From Thalassospira profundimaris (GTDB taxonomy: Bacteria > Pseudomonadota > Alphaproteobacteria > Rhodospirillales > Thalassospiraceae), in NCBI RefSeq assembly GCF_003326795.1, contig NZ_JPWI01000012.1:102254-166253 (forward strand): a stretch of 64,000 bases of DNA. The letters run 5' to 3'. This document shows positions 1 to 8,384 of the stretch, in pieces (positions within the stretch are counted from its first letter, which is position 1; every line of letters begins with the position of its first letter). The notes beneath the pieces are model-generated. The model ran no database searches. It was not told the origin of the DNA and worked only from the letters and a program-made list of their open reading frames with translations. The position numbers and the translations under genes are program-made.

Positions 1-282
1 CGAGTTCTTACTCTGACGATGGATGAATTCTGCCGCTTGGAAAACGTTCAACCTACGGACATCAAGATTGACGTTGACGGAGCCGAAAAGGCTTTGATCG
101 AGGGGATGAAGGAAACGCTCAGTTCTCCGAAACTGAAGCGGATTTTCTTCGAAGTTTCCGAGGTGGAGCCTGACAGTGTCAAAGCGCTTGAGACCATCTT
201 GGAGTATGGTTTTAAGGTCGAGTCCCGTAAGCGGGTTCAAAACTACTTTACAGAATATAATTATACCTTGGTAAGGGCATAA
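1..282 (+). CDS. FkbM family methyltransferase, C-terminal part
   Basis: The reading frame is open from base 1 and ends at 282, so the N-terminal part lies outside the window. The visible 93 residues carry the end of an FkbM-type SAM-dependent methyltransferase: a TLTMDEFC strand followed by DIKIDVDGAEKALIEGM, which is the family's conserved K-I-D-V-[DE]-G-x-E segment, then a helix-strand C-terminus. FkbM enzymes methylate hydroxyl groups of sugars or secondary metabolites. The next gene starts 3 bases after the stop, so the two are probably one operon. The substrate cannot be read from this fragment. Confidence 0.8.
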   Translation, partial: RVLTLTMDEFCRLENVQPTDIKIDVDGAEKALIEGMKETLSSPKLKRIFFEVSEVEPDSVKALETILEYGFKVESRKRVQNYFTEYNYTLVRA

Positions 283-284
283 GG

Positions 285-1010
285 ATGGGGGATCAATTGA
301 ACACCGATATGAATGCGTTTGATTCCAATGGCTGGGCCGTTCTGGAATTGCCTTTTGTTCAGAACAAGATTTCTGAGGCCAAAGAATTGTTTAATCAGCA
401 ATTCTTGCCTAAGTTCACGGATGATGCTCAGTTAAATCGGGAACTGATTAAGAGGTTCGCGGATCACCCGTTCGTGGCGAGTATTTTTTGCTCGGAAGAA
501 TTTGTCGAAGCTATATCAAAAGTTGCAGGCATTTCCACTGCGGTAAAATGTGGGCCGCTGGTGAGCCACTATACGTCAAATAACATGACGGGTAATGGAT
601 ACGGACTTCCCTACCATCAAGACTATCCATCAATGGGATCCTCCCACCGAAGCGTAATCTGCTGGGTGAACCTTGCTGACTCTGGCCCAGAGGCACACGG
701 TGTCGAGGTCTTGTCTGGTCGCCACAAAGAAGGCCTGCTCAAAGGGGAGCAAACAGGCTCGGCTTATGTTCTGGACGCTTCTGTCTTTGAAGAGGCGGAA
801 GCAACCGTGCCGGTTATCAGCGCCGGAAGTGTGTTGCTCATGTCTTCATTTTTGCCGCACCGAACATATGTCAATGCTGATTTTAGTGGTTGGAAATTAA
901 GCCTTAGCCAGCGTTTCGACGATCTGGATGATCGCGAATGGGGTGTTCGGGGCTTCAAGAACGCTTATCGCACGGCCGTTGATCGGGATTTGTATATCGG
1001 TAGCATTTAA
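285..1010 (+). CDS. Phytanoyl-CoA dioxygenase (PhyH)-like Fe(II)/2-oxoglutarate oxygenase
   Basis: This 241-residue protein has the PhyH layout. A YHQDYPS segment (about residue 109) supplies the H-x-D metal ligands. FLPHRTYVN (about residue 189) supplies the distal histidine, and the following KLSLSQRF the arginine that binds 2-oxoglutarate. Family members hydroxylate small molecules using 2-oxoglutarate and oxygen. The gene follows the FkbM methyltransferase after 3 bases, which suggests one pathway, perhaps modification of a sugar or lipid. The start at 285 has a poor ribosome site; an in-frame ATG at 309 is an alternative. The substrate is unknown. Confidence 0.75.
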   Translation: MGDQLNTDMNAFDSNGWAVLELPFVQNKISEAKELFNQQFLPKFTDDAQLNRELIKRFADHPFVASIFCSEEFVEAISKVAGISTAVKCGPLVSHYTSNNMTGNGYGLPYHQDYPSMGSSHRSVICWVNLADSGPEAHGVEVLSGRHKEGLLKGEQTGSAYVLDASVFEEAEATVPVISAGSVLLMSSFLPHRTYVNADFSGWKLSLSQRFDDLDDREWGVRGFKNAYRTAVDRDLYIGSI

Positions 1011-1189
1011 GCTGCTCGGTTTATCTATTTGGTCTCTGGCCCATCCGACCCGCAATCGCCTGTGGAGTTACACGCATTTGACAGGACCTGTTGGACACTG
1101 CGTTGCCAGTTGAAGGTCAAGCAGGATGACAGGGCCAATGTTGCGGTCAATGCGATGATCAGGCGAAGCGGGCGCATGGTTTCATGCTC

Positions 1190-1945
1190 TTACTTTCGGC
1201 GGAGCGCAGGCAGGCCGACACCGGTTGTCTCGAACCCGCCATCTGCGGCAACGATCTGACCGGTCACGAAGCTTGCCTTGTCCGAGCACAGGAAATGGAT
1301 GACTTCGGCGATTTCATTTTCGGTGCCGTATCGGCCAAGCGGCATAGCATCAAGATAGGCCGAGATGATTTCAGGCGAATGTACCGCCATGGCGAGTTTG
1401 GTTTTGACCGGGCCGGGACAGACGCAGTTGGCGCGAATGCCATATTCGCCAAGTTCGGCGGCCTGTTGTTTGGTCATGTGAATGACTGCGGCCTTTGATG
1501 TGCCATAGGCCACACGAAGGGTTGATGCGCGAAGGCCCGAGATCGAGCCGATATTGACAATCGCCCCCTTGGTTTGCTTCAACGCCGGAATAGCGGCCTG
1601 AGAGACAAGGAAGACGCCATCAAGGTTGGTTTCCATGATCCGGCGCCAGGTGGCAAAGCTGGTTTCTTCGACCGGCAGGAAGTCGGCAACCCCGGCATTA
1701 TTGACCACCGCATCAATCTGGCCGAATGCCGCAAGCACATCGGCGATCATTTGATCGACCTGTTCGGGAACCGAGACATCAAAGATAAACGGTTTGGCAT
1801 CGGAAAGATCGGCAGAGGCACTGAGCAATTCATCCCCGTCACGGTCGATCATCGCGACTTGCCAGCCTTGGGCGATAAACAGTTTGGCGGTGGCCAGTCC
1901 AATTCCGCGTGCAGCACCGGTGACCAGGGCGATCTTCTTTGACAT
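1190..1945 (-). CDS. SDR family NAD(P)-dependent oxidoreductase
   Basis: A classical short-chain dehydrogenase of 251 residues. The cofactor motif TGAARGIG is at residues 9-16, NNAG at 82-85, the catalytic serine region NIGSISG at 131-137 and the YGTSK tyrosine/lysine pair at 147-151. The C-terminus (VTGQIVAADGG) is typical of the FabG-like subgroup. The aspartate-arginine after the second strand (MIDRDG) suggests NAD rather than NADP, as an inference. It stands alone on the minus strand, facing the dioxygenase gene, so context does not reveal its substrate. Confidence 0.85.
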   Translation of the reverse strand: MSKKIALVTGAARGIGLATAKLFIAQGWQVAMIDRDGDELLSASADLSDAKPFIFDVSVPEQVDQMIADVLAAFGQIDAVVNNAGVADFLPVEETSFATWRRIMETNLDGVFLVSQAAIPALKQTKGAIVNIGSISGLRASTLRVAYGTSKAAVIHMTKQQAAELGEYGIRANCVCPGPVKTKLAMAVHSPEIISAYLDAMPLGRYGTENEIAEVIHFLCSDKASFVTGQIVAADGGFETTGVGLPALRRK

Positions 1946-2050
1946 CTATTGCGTCCTCTCCTGAAGTGTTTTGCTGTTTGTGCGACATGTTGCCATCGCT
2001 TGATGTCATTTAGGCAAAACATTCTTCAGGCGGCAAGTACGGGTTAGGCT

Positions 2051-2482
2051 CTAATGCCAAAACAATTGGGCGGCATAGACCAGCATCGAGAACAGGCTGA
2101 TGAAATAGGCGATGGATCGTACGCCATTGACGCCCGGCAGTCGGGTAATACCGGCAATGTAAAACCCGGCATGTGCAATCCGGGCGATCAGGAAAAGGGT
2201 GGCGCAAATAATTGTGACCGTGTTGGAAATGTCGATGGCGTGTGCACTAAAGACGATAATCGCAAAGGGAACCAGATTTTCAAGCTGGTTCTGATGGGCG
2301 CGAAGGCCACGCGCGGCAATGCCGGTACGTTCGGGCAACATATCGCGATTGCCCATAAGGCGTTTGCCACCAACACCGGGTTGCTTGGCATAGGCGTAGT
2401 TATAAATCCATGGCAGGCCAAGGCAGATCAGCGCATTAAGCAATAGAGTGAAAAGTTCGTACGTCACCAGGTATCCAACCAT
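2051..2482 (-). CDS. MAPEG family membrane protein
   Basis: A 143-residue integral membrane protein with four likely membrane segments and the MAPEG signature GLRAHQNQLENLVPF (about residues 60-74). MAPEG proteins are small four-helix membrane proteins; eukaryotic members handle glutathione and eicosanoids, while most bacterial ones have no proven activity. The length is normal for the bacterial subgroup. It lies upstream, in transcription terms, of nothing obvious: the gene before it on this strand is the XRE regulator that ends 90 bases away, so it could be the last gene of the DUF2975-XRE transcript. Confidence 0.8.
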   Translation of the reverse strand: MVGYLVTYELFTLLLNALICLGLPWIYNYAYAKQPGVGGKRLMGNRDMLPERTGIAARGLRAHQNQLENLVPFAIIVFSAHAIDISNTVTIICATLFLIARIAHAGFYIAGITRLPGVNGVRSIAYFISLFSMLVYAAQLFWH

Positions 2483-2572
2483 GCTGTTTCATTAATCGAC
2501 TTACGTCGGAAACTGCATGGTTGGATCAGGGGCGAGGGGAATATGCCGTGCGCTTGCTGCGCTGTGTAGGGT

Positions 2573-2782
2573 TCAGGTGTCGTCTTCAAATTCCAGAAGG
2601 TCGCCGGGTTGGCATTCCAGTTCCTTGCAGATCGCGGCAAGGGTTTCAAACCGCACGCCGCGTACCTTGCCCGATTTCAAAAGCGACAGATTCTGTTCGC
2701 TGATGCCGATCCGGGCGGCAAGATCCTTGGACTTCATCTTGCGGGTGGCAAGCATCACATCAAGTCGGACAACAATCCCCAT
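2573..2782 (-). CDS. Small XRE-type helix-turn-helix regulator
   Basis: A 69-residue protein that is almost entirely a Cro/CI-type helix-turn-helix (DLAARIGISEQNLSLLKSGK, residues about 20-39), ending in an acidic tail. Its start codon overlaps the stop of the DUF2975 gene by one base (TGATG), so translation is coupled. Pairs of a DUF2975 membrane protein and a tiny XRE regulator are a common two-gene unit in bacteria. The regulator probably controls its own operon; a dyad at 3381-3399 upstream of the first gene is the obvious candidate site. Confidence 0.85.
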   Translation of the reverse strand: MGIVVRLDVMLATRKMKSKDLAARIGISEQNLSLLKSGKVRGVRFETLAAICKELECQPGDLLEFEDDT

Positions 2783-3336
2783 CAGACAAAGCTCCGGTTT
2801 TCATCGTCGATCCGGGCTGCTTCGCCAAGAACCCAGGCAATCACAATAATCAGAGCGCCAAGGAAAAGGGTGCTGGCCTCGGCATTACCAAGCCCGATCG
2901 ACAACATTCTTTCACCCGCCGGACGATGGAAGGTCGCCAGAACCGATGTCACAGCCCCGGTCAGCGGTTTTGCCAGTGTTTGCACCAAAAGCGCGACACC
3001 AAAGACCTTAAGGTGCCTGATTGGCGCGGGCTGGAAAATGATGTCACGGGAAAAGGCCCTGAACATCTTGCGCAGATGATTGAGCCCGTAAGCCATGATC
3101 AGGGAAGGGATCATCATGACCAGCATGGTGGCGTATTTCTGCCAGCCGGAAAGAGCATGAAGATCGGCAATGCTGACGGTCATCTGACTGCTGCTGGTTT
3201 CAATCCAGCCCGGCACATACCAGATGATCGGAACGACAAGAAACTGGAAGATGATGGCAAGCGCACATCCCCAATACAGAACGGTACTGAGGCGACGCAC
3301 GTTTTGAAGGGTATCAGGTTTAGTTGCGGTCGTCAT
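2782..3336 (-). CDS. DUF2975 domain-containing membrane protein
   Basis: A 184-residue protein with about four hydrophobic segments (roughly residues 18-42, 70-90, 107-128, 150-172) in the arrangement of DUF2975. No enzyme motif is visible. The fixed pairing with the small XRE regulator, whose start overlaps its stop by one base, suggests it senses or limits something at the membrane and influences the regulator, but that is inference. Translation probably starts at the ATG at 3336. Confidence 0.8.
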   Translation of the reverse strand: MTTATKPDTLQNVRRLSTVLYWGCALAIIFQFLVVPIIWYVPGWIETSSSQMTVSIADLHALSGWQKYATMLVMMIPSLIMAYGLNHLRKMFRAFSRDIIFQPAPIRHLKVFGVALLVQTLAKPLTGAVTSVLATFHRPAGERMLSIGLGNAEASTLFLGALIIVIAWVLGEAARIDDENRSFV

Positions 3337-3380
3337 TTGTGGGGCTCCTGAATGTGGGTATTCTCGAATTGATTTACAAA

Positions 3381-3399
3381 ATTCATGTAAAACATGAAT
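3381..3399. promoter_or_regulatory. Perfect 8+3+8 dyad, probable operator of the DUF2975-XRE operon
   Basis: ATTCATGT-AAA-ACATGAAT lies 45 bases upstream of the DUF2975 start in an AT-rich stretch. Both arms match perfectly. An XRE dimer encoded in the same operon is the most likely ligand (inference). The ArsR-type gene on the other strand begins about 115 bases away, so it could also be affected. Confidence 0.5.
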
Positions 3400-3515
3400 A
3401 AATTATCGAAATGAGTCAATGTGAAAACCGTATTCGGGGGCATTCGGTGTAAGAATGCTGGCATAAGTGGATCGTTCCCCTTGCCATGGCCGGGCAGGCA
3501 TGGAAAATAAAGGCC

Positions 3516-3956
3516 ATGTCAGAAAGCAAAACCAGTTCCCCGATCGCCAAGCCCGTGTCATCGCGCGCAGAAAATGACTGTCAGGAATGCGACACTGCGG
3601 CCCGTCTTGGCCTGAGCACCGAACAGGGTGAGGCCGTAACGCGCGATGCATCGCGCGCGGTGGGAGCGGATTTGTCTTTGCCCCATATCGAGGCGGCAGC
3701 AAAAATCTTTTCGCTTCTGGGGGATGCCGGGCGCTTGCAACTGGTTCTGCGCTGTATGGAAAAACCGCAAACGGTGAGCGAACTGGCAGATGCGACCAAC
3801 ATGTCGCAATCGCTTTGCAGCCATCATCTGCGTCATTTACGCGATCAGCGGATTCTGGCGTCCGAGCGGCGCGGACGGCATATTTTTTATCAGATTGATG
3901 ACGAGCATATTTCGCGCGTGGTGCGCGATGTTTTTGCGCATGTCACCCACGACTGA
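3516..3956 (+). CDS. ArsR/SmtB family metal-sensing repressor, zinc type
   Basis: A winged helix-turn-helix repressor of 146 residues from the ATG at 3516, which has AAAGG just upstream; an in-frame ATG at 3486 would add 10 residues. The recognition region reads SQSLCSHHLRHLRDQ. The C-terminal helix carries D-x-H-x10-H-x2-H (DDEHI...AHVTH), the same spacing as the alpha-5 zinc site of CzrA and SmtB. An N-terminal DCQECD could give extra thiolate ligands. It precedes the ZntA-type ATPase by 188 bases on the same strand. It most likely represses that pump until zinc or cadmium is in excess. Confidence 0.88.
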   Translation: MSESKTSSPIAKPVSSRAENDCQECDTAARLGLSTEQGEAVTRDASRAVGADLSLPHIEAAAKIFSLLGDAGRLQLVLRCMEKPQTVSELADATNMSQSLCSHHLRHLRDQRILASERRGRHIFYQIDDEHISRVVRDVFAHVTHD

Positions 3957-4044
3957 TCTTTTTCGTTTGTAGTTCAGCTGTTTGACTGGGTTTACCAGTG
4001 TCTATGTTGGTGTCAAAGCCGGGCAACGGGCATGTGCGATTTTG

Positions 4045-4068
4045 ATATTCAAATCATCATTTGAATAT
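4045..4068. promoter_or_regulatory. Perfect 10+4+10 dyad, probable metal-repressor operator
   Basis: ATATTCAAAT-CATC-ATTTGAATAT sits directly upstream of the TTGACA box that drives the metal ATPase gene. SmtB/CzrA-type operators are AT-rich dyads with TGAA half-sites, and the arms fit. Related half-sites ATATGAA occur at 4084-4090 and 4109-4115, on either side of the predicted -10. Confidence 0.65.
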
Positions 4069-4070
4069 TC

Positions 4071-4099
4071 TTGACAGACCAACATATGAATCCTAGTTT
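4071..4099 (+). promoter_or_regulatory. Predicted promoter of the ZntA-type ATPase gene
   Basis: TTGACA (4071-4076) is followed after 17 bases by TAGTTT (4094-4099). It lies just after the 10+4+10 dyad and among ATATGAA half-sites, so a bound ArsR-type repressor would block it. The ATPase start is 46 bases downstream, with GAGGTGA as its ribosome site. Confidence 0.5.
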
Positions 4100-4144
4100 G
4101 AATATAACATATGAACAGAAATTTGATCTTTATGAGGTGACTAA

Positions 4145-6568
4145 ATGTCCTTCGTTGCAAAATGGGACGATATTCCGGCGATCGGCAATTGCGGACGGTG
4201 TCGGGAAAGCCTGATAGATGCCTTGAACAAGGCAGTTCCCGATCACGGCATTACCGGTGACGGTCAGGGGATCTCTGTGTCCCTTCCGGTCAATGCGGAC
4301 GAAGATGCAGTCTTGCGCGATATCGTTGCTAAAAAGGGTGGCGCTGTAAGTCATTACCACTGGCAGGTTTCTGGTATGGATTGCGGCTCCTGCGTGGCAA
4401 AGATCGAAACCGCACTGGGCAAAGTTGACGGTGTGTCTTGCGTGGATGTGTCGATGATGCGCGAAACCGTAACTCTGGGCATTGATGATGCCCACACCGA
4501 CAGCCGCAACAGCATCACAACCATGCTGACCAAACTTGGCTATCCGGCACAGGAAAAGCCGGTTCCGGGCAGCATGGACACTTTGGCAAAAGCTTCTTGC
4601 TGCGGGGCAAGCAGTTGCTCCGATGCCAAGTCCGGCCAGGACCAAGGCCCTCTCGGTCAGGATGGCAATCCGGTCGACGCGCAAAAAGCGCGCTGGTATG
4701 CGCCATGGTCTTCAGAGAATGACGAAATCGCCTTTGCCGCTATCTTCCTGCTGCTGGGCGGGGCGACCGGTGCGCTGGTGCCGGCAACGTCACCCTATGC
4801 GATGTCAATTGCCTCGATCCTTGCGGCTGTGCCGGTGATGAAGAAGGCGCTGCGGCTTGCACAAAGTGGGGCCATCTTCTCGATCGAACTTTTGATGTCG
4901 GTTGCGGTTATCGGGGCCGTGGCCATTGGCGAAAGTCTTGAAGCCGGGATGGTTGTTTTGCTGTTTGCCATCGGTGAACGGCTTGAAGGTGTTGCGGCCG
5001 GGCGGGCGCGAAGTGGCGTCAAGGCCCTGATGAAGCTGGCACCTGAACAGGCACGTCTGGTGCGTGATGGCGGCTTCGAAACCGTTTCCCCCGCACAACT
5101 GGCGCAAAACGATCTCGTCGAAATCCGTCCGGGTGAACGTATTCCGGCTGATGGGGTGATTGCCTCCGGCGCGGCCGAGGTCGACAACAGCCACCTGACG
5201 GGGGAGTCTGTTCCGGTCTATCGCAAGGAAGGTGACGAAGTCTTTGCCGGTGCCATCGTCACCGACAGTCCGGTTCGGATGGCAGTGACCCGCGCAGCCG
5301 GGCAAACCATGCTTGATCGCGTGATCGAACTGGTCGAGCAAAGCGAAAAACACAAGGCACCGGTAGAACGGTTTGTTGCCAAATTTGCCCGCATCTATAC
5401 CCCGATCATCATGGCGCTGGCGGCGGCGACAGTTGTTATTCCGCCGGTTGTGTTTGGCCAGTCATGGGATGAGTGGATTTATCGTGGTTTGGCATTATTG
5501 CTGATCGGTTGCCCCTGTGCGCTGGTGATTTCGACTCCGGCGGCGGTGACATCCGCATTGGCGCGTGCCACCCGGATCGGACTTCTGGTCAAGGGCGGTG
5601 CCGGGCTTGAGCTGATCGGGGCGGTTCGCACCATGGCGTTTGACAAGACCGGGACCCTGACCGAAGGCAAACCGAAACTTGCGGCGATCAAGACCACGGA
5701 TGGGTATGGCGAGAACGGTCTTCTGACCATTGCTGCGGCACTTGAAACCGTGACGTCCCATCCTCTGGCCCGTGCTGTGGTGCAGGCCGCGGAAAACCGG
5801 AACCTTGAACTGCCGGTGATCGACAATGCCAGAACCATTGCCGGAGCAGGGGTGGAAGGCAAGATTGACGGTGTGATCTATCAGGTGGGGGCGGCAACCC
5901 GTCTTGGCGTAACGCCTGATGGCGAGATTGCTGACTGGCTTGCAGCGCAAGAGGAAGAAGGCAGCACGGCGGTCGTGATCCTCAAGGATGGTATGGTCAT
6001 TGGTGCTCTGGCGCTGCGTGATGTGGCGCGCCCGGATGCCAAGGCCGCCCTTGCCGACCTTAACAGGCTTAACATTACACCTGTAATGTTGACCGGGGAT
6101 GCCACCCGTGTTGCCAGGCGGATGGCTGCTGAACTGGGCATGGATTACCGTGCGGAATTGATGCCCGAAGACAAGCTTAACGCGCTTTCGGCCCTGCGCG
6201 ACGATCCCAAACGCTCTGGCCCGGTGGCGATGGTTGGTGACGGGATTAATGATGCCCCGGCGCTAAAGGTTGCTGATGTCGGGATCGCGATTGGTGGGGG
6301 AACGGATATCGCACTTGAGGCCGCCGATGCGGTTGCGGTCAAGGATCGTCTTGGCGATGTGGTCAATCTGGTCAAGCTATCGCGTGCGGCACGCCGTGTC
6401 ATTCGCGAGAACATCACGATTGCGCTGGGGCTTAAGGCAGTCTTTCTGGTGACCTCGATCACGGGGTTGACGGGATTGTGGCTGGCGGTTCTGGCCGATA
6501 CCGGTGCGACCGTTCTGGTCACGATCAACAGTCTGAGGCTTCTGGTCGCCTTGCGCAAAGCGAGATAG
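4145..6568 (+). CDS. zntA: Zn(II)/Cd(II)/Pb(II)-exporting P1B-type ATPase
   Basis: An 807-residue heavy-metal P-type ATPase of the inner membrane. An N-terminal heavy-metal domain carries MDCGSC (C80 and C83); a further Cys-rich stretch (CCGASSC) follows at about residue 155. The membrane metal site is CPC at 456-458, the phosphorylated aspartate is D500 in DKTGTLT, TGES is the actuator loop and GDGINDAPAL the hinge. CPC with an MDCxxC domain is the Zn/Cd/Pb subgroup rather than the copper one. An extra CGRC motif at residues 17-20 may be a second soft-metal site. It pumps metal from cytoplasm to periplasm and is probably controlled by the ArsR-type gene just upstream. Confidence 0.93.
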   Translation: MSFVAKWDDIPAIGNCGRCRESLIDALNKAVPDHGITGDGQGISVSLPVNADEDAVLRDIVAKKGGAVSHYHWQVSGMDCGSCVAKIETALGKVDGVSCVDVSMMRETVTLGIDDAHTDSRNSITTMLTKLGYPAQEKPVPGSMDTLAKASCCGASSCSDAKSGQDQGPLGQDGNPVDAQKARWYAPWSSENDEIAFAAIFLLLGGATGALVPATSPYAMSIASILAAVPVMKKALRLAQSGAIFSIELLMSVAVIGAVAIGESLEAGMVVLLFAIGERLEGVAAGRARSGVKALMKLAPEQARLVRDGGFETVSPAQLAQNDLVEIRPGERIPADGVIASGAAEVDNSHLTGESVPVYRKEGDEVFAGAIVTDSPVRMAVTRAAGQTMLDRVIELVEQSEKHKAPVERFVAKFARIYTPIIMALAAATVVIPPVVFGQSWDEWIYRGLALLLIGCPCALVISTPAAVTSALARATRIGLLVKGGAGLELIGAVRTMAFDKTGTLTEGKPKLAAIKTTDGYGENGLLTIAAALETVTSHPLARAVVQAAENRNLELPVIDNARTIAGAGVEGKIDGVIYQVGAATRLGVTPDGEIADWLAAQEEEGSTAVVILKDGMVIGALALRDVARPDAKAALADLNRLNITPVMLTGDATRVARRMAAELGMDYRAELMPEDKLNALSALRDDPKRSGPVAMVGDGINDAPALKVADVGIAIGGGTDIALEAADAVAVKDRLGDVVNLVKLSRAARRVIRENITIALGLKAVFLVTSITGLTGLWLAVLADTGATVLVTINSLRLLVALRKAR

Positions 6569-6634
6569 TCAGATGCTGTAATCCTCTGATTTCTACCGGT
6601 TTCAGAGACTGGTTCGAACAGGGATGAATAAAGG

Positions 6635-6676
6635 AAAATGCCGCCAGTCTGTGGATGCAGACGGCGGCATTTTCTT
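6635..6676 (+). terminator. Rho-independent terminator after the metal ATPase gene
   Basis: ATGCCGCC-A-GTCTG pairs with CAGAC-GGCGGCAT around a TGGATG loop, with one bulged A, and is followed by TTTTCTTT. The flanking A run would let it work on the other strand too. Confidence 0.85.
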
Positions 6677-6728
6677 TGTCTGTATGTCCGAGATTTTCAC
6701 GGGAAGGCGCGGGCGGGGCAAAACGAAA

Positions 6729-6758
6729 TTGACTCCCGTTAAAAAACGCTGCTAGTTT
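6729..6758 (+). promoter_or_regulatory. Predicted promoter of the amino acid ABC operon
   Basis: TTGACT (6729-6734), an 18-base spacer and TAGTTT (6753-6758). Two dyads of a common type start right after the -10 box, which suggests repression at the start site. Confidence 0.45.
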
Positions 6759-6759
6759 A

Positions 6760-6798
6760 AATCCGAAACAACGGTATCAATTCCGCTATAACGGAATT
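6760..6798. promoter_or_regulatory. Two phased dyads of form TCCG-N6-CGG, probable IclR operators
   Basis: AATCCG-AAACAA-CGGTAT (6760-6777) and AATTCCG-CTATAA-CGGAATT (6779-6798) share arm sequence and a 6-base spacer. Their centres are exactly 20 bases apart, two helical turns. They cover the expected start site of the ABC operon. The IclR-type regulator encoded at 10261 at the end of the cluster is the likely ligand (inference). Confidence 0.55.
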
Positions 6799-6846
6799 TA
6801 AGAAACTACCCAGCATGTGTGGCTCATTAAAACGCGGAGACAAAAG

Positions 6847-7683
6847 ATGACTTTTATTAAAACGCTCGCCGTTGCGACGGTGATGACGGCTGCTGCCGGT
6901 TCTGCCATGGCACAGGAAGCAAGCAAGCTTCAGGAAGTGCTTGATCGTGGTTATCTTGTTCTGGGGACCGGTTCGACCAACCCGCCCTGGCACTTCATGG
7001 ACAGCGACAACACGCTCAAGGGTTTTGACGTTGACATGGGCCGTCTTGTCGCAAAGGCGCTGTTCGGTGACCCGGATAAAATCCAGTATGTTCAGCAGTC
7101 TGGTGATGCCCGTATTCCGAACCTGGTAACCGACAAGGTTGACCTGTCCTGCCAGTTCATGACCGTCACCGCCGAACGTGCCCAGCAGATCGAATTCACC
7201 ATTCCTTACTATCGCGAAGGCGTTGGCCTGCTTTTGATGGCAAATGGCGACTATGCCGACTATGACGCGCTGAAAGCAGCCGGTGATGATGTGACCGTGG
7301 CGGTTCTTCAGAACGTCTATGCCGAAGAAATGGTCCATGCGGCCCTGCCGGAAGCAGAAGTCGACCAGTATGACAGCGTTGATCTGATGTATCAGGCCCT
7401 GAATTCAGGCCGTGCAGAAGCCGCCGCAACCGATCAGTCGGCCTTGCGCTGGTTCATGGTTCAGAACCCGGGCCGTTACGAGGATGCAGGTTACGCCTGG
7501 AACCCGCAGAGCTATTCCTGTGGCGTTAAACCGGGTGATCAGCGTTGGCTGAACTTTGTTAACACCGTTCTTCATGAAGGCATGACCGGCGTTGAGTTCC
7601 CGTTCTATGCTGAAAGCTTCAAGACCTGGTTCGGTGAAGAACTGGCCGTGCCGAAAATCGGCTTCCCTGTCGAGTACAAGTAA
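6847..7683 (+). CDS. Amino acid ABC transporter, periplasmic substrate-binding protein
   Basis: A 278-residue family 3 solute-binding protein. The start at 6847 has GGAG upstream and begins a clear signal peptide ending AMAQ (cleavage near residue 22). A longer frame from 6817 would spoil that signal. The fold starts LQEVLDRGYLVLGTGSTNPPW and includes LKGFDVDMGRLVAK, standard for polar amino acid binders. Two permeases and an ATPase follow, then RidA and an IclR regulator. The ligand is probably an amino acid or a related amine; RidA, which clears reactive enamine intermediates, supports amino acid catabolism. Confidence 0.9.
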   Translation: MTFIKTLAVATVMTAAAGSAMAQEASKLQEVLDRGYLVLGTGSTNPPWHFMDSDNTLKGFDVDMGRLVAKALFGDPDKIQYVQQSGDARIPNLVTDKVDLSCQFMTVTAERAQQIEFTIPYYREGVGLLLMANGDYADYDALKAAGDDVTVAVLQNVYAEEMVHAALPEAEVDQYDSVDLMYQALNSGRAEAAATDQSALRWFMVQNPGRYEDAGYAWNPQSYSCGVKPGDQRWLNFVNTVLHEGMTGVEFPFYAESFKTWFGEELAVPKIGFPVEYK

Positions 7684-7710
7684 CGCGTTCAGCATCCTGA
7701 AAGAACTGTT

Positions 7711-8373
7711 TTGAATTACGATTTCAATTTTGACGTCATCTGGCGCAATTGGGAACTTCTGGCTCAGGGACTTGGTCTGGGACTGTTTCTTGCCATTGTG
7801 TCGATTGCGATCGGCTGCTTGATTGGTCTTCTTGCTGCTTTCGGGATGCTGTCCCGCCACAAGATTTTGCGCTGGATTGCGGGGGGATATGTCTCCGCAA
7901 TCCGCAATACCCCGATCCTTGTGCTGATCCTGTTTTGCTATTTTGCCCTGCCGCAATTGGGCATCGCACTCGACAAGATTTCATCCTTTATCTTCACGCT
8001 GTCGATTTATGCCGGTGCCTATCTGGCCGAGGTATTCCGGTCGGGGCTTGTTGCCTTGCCAAAAGGCTTGCGTGAAGCCGGACTGGCGATTGGTCTGACC
8101 GAATTCAAGATCAAGACCAACATCATCATTCCGGTGATGTTCCGTAACGTTTTGCCATCGCTTTCGAACAACTTCATTTCCCTGTTCAAGGATACCTCGC
8201 TGGCGGCGGCAATTGCGGTGCCCGATCTGACTTTCTATGCCCGCAAGATCAATGTCGAAAGCTTCCGGGTGATTGAAACCTGGATGGTGGCGTCGATGAT
8301 TTATGTCGTGGCTTGCTATGTGATCGCGTGGCTGTTGCGCCGTCTTGAACAGCGTCTTGCTGTTCCTCGTTGA
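7711..8373 (+). CDS. Amino acid ABC transporter permease (first)
   Basis: A 220-residue inner-membrane permease of the HisM/GlnP family starting at a TTG codon, 27 bases after the binding-protein stop. About five membrane helices are visible. The cytoplasmic EAA loop (EAGLAIGLTEFKIKTNIIIP, about residues 125-144) contacts the ATPase. The gene overlaps or abuts the next permease, and the two presumably form the heteromeric channel. Confidence 0.9.
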   Translation: MNYDFNFDVIWRNWELLAQGLGLGLFLAIVSIAIGCLIGLLAAFGMLSRHKILRWIAGGYVSAIRNTPILVLILFCYFALPQLGIALDKISSFIFTLSIYAGAYLAEVFRSGLVALPKGLREAGLAIGLTEFKIKTNIIIPVMFRNVLPSLSNNFISLFKDTSLAAAIAVPDLTFYARKINVESFRVIETWMVASMIYVVACYVIAWLLRRLEQRLAVPR

Positions 8374-8384
8374 AAGGGTTTCAG

